Source: a bacterium (GTDB taxonomy: Bacteria > Elusimicrobiota > Elusimicrobia > Elusimicrobiales > UBA9959). Taken from it: a stretch of 46,126 bases of DNA. A model generated the notes under the pieces. It was not told the origin of the DNA, did no database searches, and saw only the letters and a program-made list of their open reading frames with translations. The DNA lies in NCBI GenBank assembly GCA_021811315.1, contig JAJZPF010000020.1, forward strand, positions 1 through 46,126, given 5' to 3'. Below, piece after piece: positions 33,632 through 40,339 of this stretch (position 1 is the first letter of the stretch; each line of letters opens with the position of its first letter). The translations under genes were made by a program, and so were the position numbers.

Positions 33632-35391
33632 TTAACCTTGTTTATCTTTACGATGCGGCCGTGGAAAACCTTGGTCAGGTGCTTCAGCTCGGGCTCGGTC
33701 TCGGCCGAGACCGGCTTCGGGCCTTCCTGCTTCGGCGCGGCGGCGGTTTCCTGCGCGCCCTCCGCCTCGAGGGAGTCCTCGAGCACCGTTTCTTCCTCGC
33801 CGGGCGGCAGGTCGCTCTCGCTGAAGGAAGCGGCCTGCTCCGCCGGCGGCTGCGCCGCGGGCAGGACAAATTCCGGGACCAGGCTTACTTTTCTCCCGGC
33901 GAAGCGCTCGAGCATCTCTTCCAGCTCCGGCCTGGCCTTCTCTATCATGGCCGTTTCGAATTTATTCGCGCTCAGGATCCGCCACTTGTTCTCTTCGGAA
34001 AAAACTATCTTCACGGAAAGCATTATATTGTACAGGGCGGGCTTTTTAGAGGAGACCTGGCCGAGCATCCTCTTCCAGGCGTCCGCCGGAGCGGGGCCGG
34101 CCTGGGCCGGACCGGCCGGCGGACGGGCCGGCGAAGCCGCGGGGGCGGCGGGCGCGGCAGGGGCCGGCTGAGTGACGGGAAGAGGGGCGGGCCGTACAGG
34201 TTCGACGTACGGCCGCGGGGCTAAAGCCTCATTTTTTTTTTGACCGCCGGCGGAAGGCGGTTCGGGAAGGGCCCCGGAAGAAAGCCGGGCCTCGAGGCCC
34301 TCCAGCTTCCTGAGCAGCCCTTCCAGGTCCTGAGGAACCTCGATAAGAGTGAACAGCGCCACTTCCGAAGCTATAGCGAGGGAATCCGAGAATTTAACTT
34401 CTTCGATTATGACGTTCAGCTTGCGGGAAAGGCGGGCGAGCAGGCCGGGCGGCGTCCCGGGCGGCAGGCCCTTGACCGGCTCCGCGTCCTTGGAAAAACC
34501 CTGCGCGGCCAGGAAGGCCTCCGAAAAATTATTGCGCAGGTCCCGCAGCGCCGCCAGCGGGTCGTAACCCTCGGAATTAAGCTTCTCGAAAGCGGAATGC
34601 AGCGCCGCCGCGTCGCGGTTCACCAGCGCCAGCGCCATCGAATTGACGACGGCGTCGCCCGGGTGCCCGAGCAGATCGTTCAGGACGTCGGTCTTCACTT
34701 CCCCGCTGCCGAAGGAGGCCGCGCGGTCGAGCAAAGTTATCGCGTCGCGCATCGCGCCGCCGGCGGCGCGGGCTATGATCTTAAGCGCCTCAGGCTCGGT
34801 CTTTATCTTTTCGGCGGTGGTTATCTCTTTCAGCCTGGCGATGATGTCCGCCTCGGAAATAGGGCGGAAGCGGAAACACTGGGAGCGGGAAAGGATGGTG
34901 AGCGGGACCTTGCCGTGCTCCGTGGTGGCCATGATGAACACCACGTGCGCGGGCGGCTCTTCCACGGTCTTGAGCAGGGCGTTGAAAGCGCCGGAGGAAA
35001 GCATATGCACTTCGTCCAGGATATAGATCTTGTATTTGTCGCGCGAAGGCGCGAAGCTGACCTGCTCGATGATCACGCTGCGGACCTTGTCCACGCCGGT
35101 ATTGGAAGCCGCGTCTATTTCTATGACGTCGAGGGACTTGGACTCCGCTATCTCCGTGCAGGAGGGGCATTTCCCGCAGGGAACGCCGTCCTTGGGCTTG
35201 TGGCAGTTGAGGCTCCTGGCCAGGATCCTCGCTATGGTGGTCTTGCCGCAGCCGCGCGGGCCGTAGAACACGTAGGAGTGGGCTATGCGGCCCATCTTCA
35301 CGGCGTTCAGGATGGTCTGCTTGATGGTTTCCTGCCCCATGACCTCAGTGAGGTCCCCGGGGCGGTACTTAGTGGCAAGATTTTCGTACAT
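33628..35391 (-). CDS. dnaX: DNA polymerase III subunit tau/gamma with internal A10 slippage site
   Basis: A 587-residue clamp-loader ATPase: Walker A GPRGCGKT at 44-51, zinc ligands C63, C72, C75, C78, DEVH at 126-129, and the SRS motif at 168-170. Residues 1 to about 370 form the three clamp-loader domains; after them come an Ala/Pro-rich linker (about 393-445) and a tau-type C-terminal region. At codons 384-387 a run of ten A gives QKKN in the main frame; a -1 shift reaches TGA at once, ending a gamma-like product of 387 residues. ATG 35391 (MYENLATKYRPGDL) is the family-typical start; an upstream start would add 18 unrelated residues. It overlaps recR by 4 nt. Confidence 0.95.
   Translation of the reverse strand: MYENLATKYRPGDLTEVMGQETIKQTILNAVKMGRIAHSYVFYGPRGCGKTTIARILARSLNCHKPKDGVPCGKCPSCTEIAESKSLDVIEIDAASNTGVDKVRSVIIEQVSFAPSRDKYKIYILDEVHMLSSGAFNALLKTVEEPPAHVVFIMATTEHGKVPLTILSRSQCFRFRPISEADIIARLKEITTAEKIKTEPEALKIIARAAGGAMRDAITLLDRAASFGSGEVKTDVLNDLLGHPGDAVVNSMALALVNRDAAALHSAFEKLNSEGYDPLAALRDLRNNFSEAFLAAQGFSKDAEPVKGLPPGTPPGLLARLSRKLNVIIEEVKFSDSLAIASEVALFTLIEVPQDLEGLLRKLEGLEARLSSGALPEPPSAGGQKKNEALAPRPYVEPVRPAPLPVTQPAPAAPAAPAASPARPPAGPAQAGPAPADAWKRMLGQVSSKKPALYNIMLSVKIVFSEENKWRILSANKFETAMIEKARPELEEMLERFAGRKVSLVPEFVLPAAQPPAEQAASFSESDLPPGEEETVLEDSLEAEGAQETAAAPKQEGPKPVSAETEPELKHLTKVFHGRIVKINKVK
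34229..34242 (-). promoter_or_regulatory. Candidate programmed frameshift / transcript-slippage site in dnaX
   Basis: On the coding strand CAAAAAAAAAATGA: A10 at 34241-34232, followed by TGA in the -1 frame at 34231-34229. It lies at codon 384-387, right after clamp-loader domain III, the same place where known bacteria make gamma from dnaX by slippage. Confidence 0.75.
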
Positions 35392-35433
35392 AAAATTAGA
35401 GGAGAAGGACTGCCTGGCCCATAAGCGCCGCAA

Positions 35434-35455
35434 GCCATAAGGCAACCCTTATGGC
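35434..35455. repeat. Inverted repeat between dnaX and an upstream barrel gene
   Basis: GCCATAAGG-CAAC-CCTTATGGC, a perfect 9-bp stem, with a third related copy GGCCCATAAGC just beside it at 35417. There is no T-tract on the minus strand. It lies about 25 nt after the stop of the barrel gene. Confidence 0.45.
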
Positions 35456-35480
35456 CCGCGGCTTACGGTTTACCGCGTTT

Positions 35481-36338
35481 TTAGAACTTCACTCCGGCGC
35501 CGATGGACATGAAGTTGTCGTTCTTGGAGGCGCCGCTGTCGAAGATCTGGTAGCTGACATTGGCCGTCACCATGCTCAGGTCGATGTAGGCGCCGAGCAG
35601 GTAGGCGGAACTGTCCTTCACGCCGAACTTGTATTTCGTGCCGGTGTAGGACACGAAAGGCGTAAGCATCGGGAGGGTGGCCGGCAGGTCGACCTTGAAA
35701 TTAACGCTGGACTTGGGGAAGGCCCCGAGGGCGAAGCTGAGGCCGGGAACGAAGCCTACCGGGGTCGCATTGTCATCGCCGTATTTGTAGCCGGTATAGG
35801 AGGCGGAAACGTTCAGCATCAGGACTTTAGCCCCGGCGAACAGCGAGCCTTCGCTCTGCGAGGTTTTCAGGTCGGAACCGACGGTCCGGGTCTGGGTGTG
35901 CATGGTCTGCTTGAACCCCGCGCCGACGTCGATGCGGGTCACGCCCTCGCCGCCGCGCGCGCCGCCGCGGGAACCGGGCCCGGCAAGGCGGGAATGGCCG
36001 CCGGAGCCGGGGGTAAGGGAGAAGGTTACGTCGCCGCCGAAAAAGTTATTTGAATAGCCGTTGACCTCGGGGGTCGTGCCGACCAGGCCGGCGATAGTGT
36101 ACTTCTCGGCTTCCCAGGCGCCGCGCAGGCCGTAGACGCGCGTAGTGTCGATAGCGTTAGACTTGTAGCTGGCCATAGAGGGCTCTATAGCGAGGTTGCC
36201 GGAACCTATCACCAGGTCCAGCTTGGTCCCGCTGTAGCCGTGCGGGCCGCTGATCCCGGTCACCCCGCCGTCAAAATAAGCCGCCGCGTTGAGCCCCAGC
36301 CCCGCCAGCATCGCCACCGCGATAATGATCTTTTTCAT
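35481..36338 (-). CDS. Putative outer-membrane beta-barrel protein
   Basis: A 285-residue product starting MKKIIIAVAMLAGLGLNAAA, a signal peptide. The mature protein has repeated beta-like strands (LDLVIGSGNLAIEPSMASY, VLMLNVSASYTGYKYG, YLLGAYIDLSMVTANVSYQIF) and ends FMSIGAGVKF with a terminal Phe. A central Gly/Arg-rich loop (GPGSRGGARGGEG) is unusual. ATG 36338 has a GGAAAGGGGAG ribosome site; an upstream in-frame ATG (36386) is rejected. A TATAAT box lies about 80 nt upstream, after the terminator of the previous gene, so it is probably transcribed alone. Confidence 0.68.
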   Translation of the reverse strand: MKKIIIAVAMLAGLGLNAAAYFDGGVTGISGPHGYSGTKLDLVIGSGNLAIEPSMASYKSNAIDTTRVYGLRGAWEAEKYTIAGLVGTTPEVNGYSNNFFGGDVTFSLTPGSGGHSRLAGPGSRGGARGGEGVTRIDVGAGFKQTMHTQTRTVGSDLKTSQSEGSLFAGAKVLMLNVSASYTGYKYGDDNATPVGFVPGLSFALGAFPKSSVNFKVDLPATLPMLTPFVSYTGTKYKFGVKDSSAYLLGAYIDLSMVTANVSYQIFDSGASKNDNFMSIGAGVKF

Positions 36339-36418
36339 TTTTCTCCCCTTTCCTAAACCGCATGCTTCCTGGTAATTTAACTCCACTCGCCGTTTTGCCA
36401 GTGAAAAACCACGTTAAC

Positions 36419-36424
36419 ATTATA
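36419..36424 (-). promoter_or_regulatory. Possible -10 box of the barrel gene
   Basis: TATAAT on the minus strand, about 80 nt before the ATG at 36338 and just beyond the terminator of the upstream gene. No good -35 was found at 16-18 nt. Confidence 0.35.
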
Positions 36425-36448
36425 CGATTTTTAGCTTGTAGCAGAAAC

Positions 36449-36475
36449 AAAAAATACCCCCGGTTTCCCGGGGGT
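36449..36475 (-). terminator. Intrinsic terminator of the triple-repeat protein gene
   Basis: An 8-bp stem ACCCCCGG / CCGGGGGT (36456-36475) with a GAAA tetraloop on the minus strand, followed by A and six T. It lies 28 nt after the stop codon. Confidence 0.88.
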
Positions 36476-36503
36476 GTGTACCTTTCGATAAGCGTATCGC
36501 CGA

Positions 36504-37253
36504 TTATTTTGTCGGCAGGAAATAAGAGAAGCCAGCATACCAATGAATATCGCCAGCCGCGTCGCTATTCCTACTTACACTGGAAGTTACAACAACATAT
36601 CCGGCCGCTTCGAACTTTTTCACCAAGCCAGGGAGAGCTTGAACAGCCTCATATTCATTGAAGAAGGATTCAGAGTATCTTTGAGCTTTTAACTCAGTGG
36701 TCGTAAGATAAGAGAGGCTAGCATACCAGTGAATGTCACTAGCAGCATCAAAACCCCTGCCGACTTCGGATTTTAGTATTACACACCCAGCTGCCTCAAA
36801 TTTTCTTACTATCCCCGGGAGAGCCCGTGCTGCCTCATCATAATTATAAAATTCATCACTGTAATCCTGAGTTGTTAACGCTGCGGGTGCCAGATAAGAA
36901 AGAGCGGCATACCAGTGAATATCACCGCCCGCGTCAACAAACTTCGCTACTCTCGAAGTTAAAATAACACAATTTGCCGCCTCGAATTTTCTTACTATCT
37001 CCGGAAGGGCCTTGCTGGCCTCATTTTCACTATAAAACGAAATGGAGTAACTTTGAGGAGTAGAAACTTTTGCAATCCCCGACAGAGCGCCAGTTTCTGC
37101 TGTGGTGGGTTGAATACTTGTTATAGAGGCCATTAATTCTTTAAAGCTGATTTGAGATGTTCCCCCCCCATCAAAGTCCACACTAGCGTTGGCAATGGAA
37201 ATGGCCACTGCCAATACCGAAATCGCCGCTGCTAAGGTTATAGTTTTTTTCAT
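36504..37253 (-). CDS. Secreted protein of three 62-residue repeats, unknown function
   Basis: A 249-residue product with a signal peptide (about 1-23) and three repeats at about 69-121, 131-183 and 193-244. The repeat pattern is YS-x2-F-x4-EA-x2-ALP-x-(I/L)-V-(R/K)-KFEAA, then DIHWYA-x-(L/F)-SY; DIHWYA recurs at 111, 173 and 235, exactly 62 apart. Each unit looks like one helix and two strands. I recognise no family. ATG 37253 is used instead of 37286 because it gives the signal peptide and has a GGGGGA site upstream. The gene is visibly AT-rich (22 G/C in 36841-36900 against 41 in 35881-35940), suggesting transfer. A candidate structured RNA with attenuator precedes it and a terminator follows. 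Confidence 0.72.
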   Translation of the reverse strand: MKKTITLAAAISVLAVAISIANASVDFDGGGTSQISFKELMASITSIQPTTAETGALSGIAKVSTPQSYSISFYSENEASKALPEIVRKFEAANCVILTSRVAKFVDAGGDIHWYAALSYLAPAALTTQDYSDEFYNYDEAARALPGIVRKFEAAGCVILKSEVGRGFDAASDIHWYASLSYLTTTELKAQRYSESFFNEYEAVQALPGLVKKFEAAGYVVVTSSVSRNSDAAGDIHWYAGFSYFLPTK

Positions 37254-37298
37254 CTTTAGTTCCCCCTGCCGAGTCTTCCAAATCACTTGTTTTCAAAT

Positions 37299-37329
37299 AA
37301 AAAGGGAAAACAAATAATTTTGCTTTCCC
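37299..37329 (-). terminator. Terminator/attenuator in the leader of the triple-repeat gene
   Basis: On the minus strand an 11-bp stem (GGGAAAGCAAA / TTTGTTTTCCC, one G-U pair) with an ATTA loop is followed by TTTTT. It lies about 45 nt before the ATG at 37253, so it either ends a separate small RNA or attenuates the gene. Confidence 0.75.
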
Positions 37330-37490
37330 TGGATACACCGGATTAAGGTCCGGTCGTGGATACTTCGGGGCCGATTCCCCGAATTACAGAGCAACTACAA
37401 GATAGTTAACCAGATAAATACCATGGACAACAGAGTCGGAAGGCCTGAGAAAGAATAGGCCATAGGACCTATCCTGCTAATACTGTATTT
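37299..37490 (-). ncRNA. Candidate structured small RNA or riboswitch-type leader
   Basis: Between a TATAAT on the minus strand (37498-37503, directly after the upstream gene's stop) and the intrinsic terminator lies about 190 nt with successive hairpins: ATAGG-T-CCTAT, GGCCT-loop-AGGCC, AACTA-loop-TAGTT, TTCGGGG-AATCGG-CCCCGAA and ACCGGA-loop-TCCGGT. No known riboswitch, 6S or tmRNA consensus was recognised. No -35 match was found for the TATAAT. Confidence 0.42.
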
Positions 37491-37505
37491 TATCCGGATT
37501 ATAGA

Positions 37506-39194
37506 TCAGAAAGACACTATGCGCGAGATCCGGGAAAAATAAGCGGGAACGTTGGGGAACTCGCAGACTTTTTCAAGCCGGATATTCTCTTCAAGCGCTG
37601 TCTCGGCGGTCGGGTTTCCTGTCTGGATATCGATGTTTTGGAGAACCAGGATCTCCGGGAAGTCGCGCGATTCGAAGCGCCCGCGGACCCACTCCCGGTT
37701 CGTCCTTAGATATTCGAAATTCACGGAACCGTACCGGAGCGCGGCGTAATGCGGCGCCCAGGCGGCGACCAGGAGGAAGCGGCGCGGGTCCCTGTTTTCG
37801 AGAAATTGCAGCGTGTTCCGCAGCTCCCGGGGGTTCGGGTAGGAGTTCGGGAAATTATTCCGGACGGCGGCCGAATGGTGAAAAAGGAACAGGGCCGCCG
37901 CGATAGGCAGAAGAAGGCTGGAGGCCCGGAACTTCGCCAGCAAACCATGCAGGAGACCGCCGGCGAGCAGGGAAAGACCGATGCAGGGGATCAGATAAAG
38001 CCGGCTTGCCGCCTGGCTGGCCGGATGGGTGTCGATTGCGGCCAGAGTCAGCAGGAGAAGACCGCAAAATATCACCGTGCAAACCGTGATGAATATCTTC
38101 TCCTTCCTCTCCAAAGAAACCGGGGACTTGAAGCGCTGAATCAGGAAAACGACAAAAGCCGCGAAGCCCAGCGCGATAAGTTCGGAGGCGTACGGATAAT
38201 ATAGATCCGGCCTGCTCAGGACGAGCCAGCACTGCTTCAGGTTGCTGAGGATAGCGCTGATAGAGAATTCATAGCCGTTCCACGCGACATCCTTCCGGAA
38301 ACCGTAAGCGAGCCGCTGCCAGAGCTGGGGCATGAGAAAAAGCGGGGTGAGCCAAAGCCAGCCGAACGTAAAACTCCGCCAGGGGAGGTCCTTCGCGCAG
38401 ATCATCAGGCCGACGAGCAGAAGGAAAGCGAAAAGAGGCGATTCATACCGGGAATTAAAGTAGAAAAGCGAAGCGAGCCAGAAGAACTGCAGCCTGGCCG
38501 CGGACGGGCTGTCTGAAAAAGCTTTGAGGCCCGCAAGGCTCAGCAAAAGGAAAGCGGCGGCCGCAAGATCCATGCCCGCCGAGGTCGCCGCCTGGGCGAC
38601 CACAGGGTGCGCGAGGACCAGGATCTGCATAGCGAGCGACGGCCCTACCCCCAGATACTGCCTTGAAAGCCAGTACACCGCGGCCAGTAACACGAACAAG
38701 ACCAGGGAGTTCACCACGAACCCGTTCTGATACCTGGCTCCCGCAGCCGTATGGACCAGGCTGGTCAGGAACGGGAACGCTAAAGGGCGTTTATCATAAT
38801 CCCGTGAAACAGGGGTGAACTCGCCGTTAAGCCAGGCCGCCTGCAGGGTCATGTCGGCCTTTTTGTCGAAGGCCAATGAGTAGGAAGTCGAGATCAGGTT
38901 GGTCTCATCGCTGGTTACCCGGAACATAGGCTTTACCGAAACCGCCACCACAGCCGTCAGGAGCGCCGCTCCGATGAACCCGGGCAAATACTTTCTGACC
39001 TTCTCCAGCACAGGGCCGCGAAAAGAAAGCCACGAATGCAGGACGGCGAGGAGAAGGAGCAAAAGGATGAAATACGAGCCATGGACAAAACACTCCGGGC
39101 TCCAGAAAAGAGAAGCGGCCAACAGCAGGACCTGCGCAGAAAAGAATATCAAGCCGCTTTTTAAATTATCTGAATGGAACATGAATTTGGTCAT
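37506..39194 (-). CDS. Multi-pass membrane glycosyltransferase-like protein (GT39/ArnT-type)
   Basis: A 562-residue protein with about ten or more membrane helices. After the second helix region comes a periplasmic loop with SDETNLISTSYSLAF and DYDKRPLAFPFL, resembling the acidic active-site loop of GT-C transferases (mannosyltransferase / RgtA-D type), which move sugars from polyprenyl phosphate. Later helices and a soluble C-terminal part (about 450-562, LQFLENRDPRRFLLVA) follow. The acceptor is unknown and the family call is tentative. ATG 39194 has an AGAGAG site. It stands alone between two terminators or structured regions. Confidence 0.65.
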   Translation of the reverse strand: MTKFMFHSDNLKSGLIFFSAQVLLLAASLFWSPECFVHGSYFILLLLLLAVLHSWLSFRGPVLEKVRKYLPGFIGAALLTAVVAVSVKPMFRVTSDETNLISTSYSLAFDKKADMTLQAAWLNGEFTPVSRDYDKRPLAFPFLTSLVHTAAGARYQNGFVVNSLVLFVLLAAVYWLSRQYLGVGPSLAMQILVLAHPVVAQAATSAGMDLAAAAFLLLSLAGLKAFSDSPSAARLQFFWLASLFYFNSRYESPLFAFLLLVGLMICAKDLPWRSFTFGWLWLTPLFLMPQLWQRLAYGFRKDVAWNGYEFSISAILSNLKQCWLVLSRPDLYYPYASELIALGFAAFVVFLIQRFKSPVSLERKEKIFITVCTVIFCGLLLLTLAAIDTHPASQAASRLYLIPCIGLSLLAGGLLHGLLAKFRASSLLLPIAAALFLFHHSAAVRNNFPNSYPNPRELRNTLQFLENRDPRRFLLVAAWAPHYAALRYGSVNFEYLRTNREWVRGRFESRDFPEILVLQNIDIQTGNPTAETALEENIRLEKVCEFPNVPAYFSRISRIVSF

Positions 39195-39261
39195 CGCGCT
39201 CTCTTACCGCTATAGTACTAAAAGTCGCGGGGGTGATGGAATTTCACCCCGCCACTTGGCG

Positions 39262-39298
39262 AAAAAACGGCCCTCCGGATAACACCGGGGGGCCGTTT
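39262..39298 (-). terminator. Intrinsic terminator of the Sel1-repeat gene
   Basis: A 14-bp stem with one G-U pair (arms 39265-39278 and 39285-39298, core CGGCC / GGCCG) and six T on the minus strand, about 37 nt after the stop. Confidence 0.88.
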
Positions 39299-39334
39299 GA
39301 CATGTCCGTGACCTGAGCTCCCTTTTCCCGTTCC

Positions 39335-40258
39335 TCAGTCCTGGTCGCCGACGTATTTTTTCACGAGCGCCGAGGCCTGCCTTTTAGCGGAGGCCTGTTC
39401 GAGGAAACTCATCTTTTTAGCTACCCGGGCAAAAAGCTGTTCGGCCGGGACGTTCTTCTCTTTCGCGAGAACCACGGACAGCCACTTGTAGGCTTCGAGG
39501 TCGCTCTGGGCCACACCTTCGCCATCGGCGTAAGCCTCGGCCAGCCTCTGCATAGCCACGACATCGCCCTGGACGGAGCCTTTAATCAGCCACTCCACGG
39601 CTTTAGGCAGGTCTTTCTTTATCCCCAGGTTGGCGCGGTACAACTCCGCTATATAAGCCGGAACCTGCTTATCTCCCATCCCGTCCGCTTTGAGAAACCA
39701 CTTCAGGGCCTCAGGCTGGTCCTGCTTCACTCCCTCTCCCATCATATACATCCGGCCCAGCTTGGCGCTCGGGCCCGGCTCGGACGCAGTTTCAGCCGCC
39801 TTGCGGTACAATTTGAAGGCCTCGGAATAATCCCTGCCGGCGCCTTCGCCGTAGTAATACATATCCGCCAGCTTTTCCTGCGCCTCGGCGTCGCCTTTGT
39901 CGGAGCCTTTCCGGTACCATTTCATCGCCTCGCCCTTGGCGGCCGGGACGCCCCAGCCGGAATAATACATATCTCCAAGCTGGCGGCAGGCGCGGCCGTT
40001 GCCGGCATTCGCGGCTTTTAAGAACCACTGCCTGGCCTTAGCATTGTCCTTTTCAGCCCCGAACATGGAGTAATAGTAAGCCATGCCGAGCATATAAGCT
40101 TTTTCGGAGTCGCCTTTCCCGGCGCCATCCACCCATTCCAGGTAAGAGGGAGGCTTCACCGGATCCGCGGCCTGGGCCGGAAGAGACCGCGGAGAGACAG
40201 CGGCTAAAACGGAAAGAACACAGCCGACCGACAGGACTTTCATTTTGAATATGTTCAT
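39335..40258 (-). CDS. Secreted Sel1-repeat protein
   Basis: A 307-residue product with a signal peptide ending near AQA (residues 28-31) and about six Sel1-like repeats (TPR relatives) between 48 and 265, for example LGDMYYSGWGV, LADMYYYGEGAG, LGRMYMMGEGVKQD and LAEAYADGEGVAQ. Sel1 solenoids mediate protein contacts, often at the envelope. The ATG has GAGGAGG 7 nt upstream. It lies downstream of two large membrane-anchored proteins and may serve them as an adaptor (inference). A strong terminator follows. Confidence 0.88.
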   Translation of the reverse strand: MNIFKMKVLSVGCVLSVLAAVSPRSLPAQAADPVKPPSYLEWVDGAGKGDSEKAYMLGMAYYYSMFGAEKDNAKARQWFLKAANAGNGRACRQLGDMYYSGWGVPAAKGEAMKWYRKGSDKGDAEAQEKLADMYYYGEGAGRDYSEAFKLYRKAAETASEPGPSAKLGRMYMMGEGVKQDQPEALKWFLKADGMGDKQVPAYIAELYRANLGIKKDLPKAVEWLIKGSVQGDVVAMQRLAEAYADGEGVAQSDLEAYKWLSVVLAKEKNVPAEQLFARVAKKMSFLEQASAKRQASALVKKYVGDQD

Positions 40259-40285
40259 GCAAACCTCCTCAAACTTCCAGAAAAT

Positions 40286-40326
40286 GCCAACGGCACCGGA
40301 CTTTACAAAAATCCGGCGCCGCTGGC
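40286..40326 (-). terminator. Hairpin after the large membrane-protein gene, probable terminator
   Basis: A 15-bp stem (40286-40300 with 40312-40326) that is fully paired only in minus-strand RNA, where both mismatches become G-U. A weak T-run (ATTTTC) follows. It starts about 14 nt after the stop at 40340. Confidence 0.6.
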
Positions 40327-40339
40327 TCAGACCCGCGTC

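Noticed and set aside
35395..35480. Signal recognition particle RNA next to dnaX
   Set aside because: The conserved GGAAGGAAGCAG-type helix 8 motif is absent; only simple GCCATAAG inverted repeats are present.
37320..37400. Possible tRNA or tmRNA on the plus strand (TTCGGGG...CCCCGAA arm)
   Set aside because: The loop is 6 nt and lacks TTCRA; no acceptor stem, D-arm or anticodon arm can be built around it.
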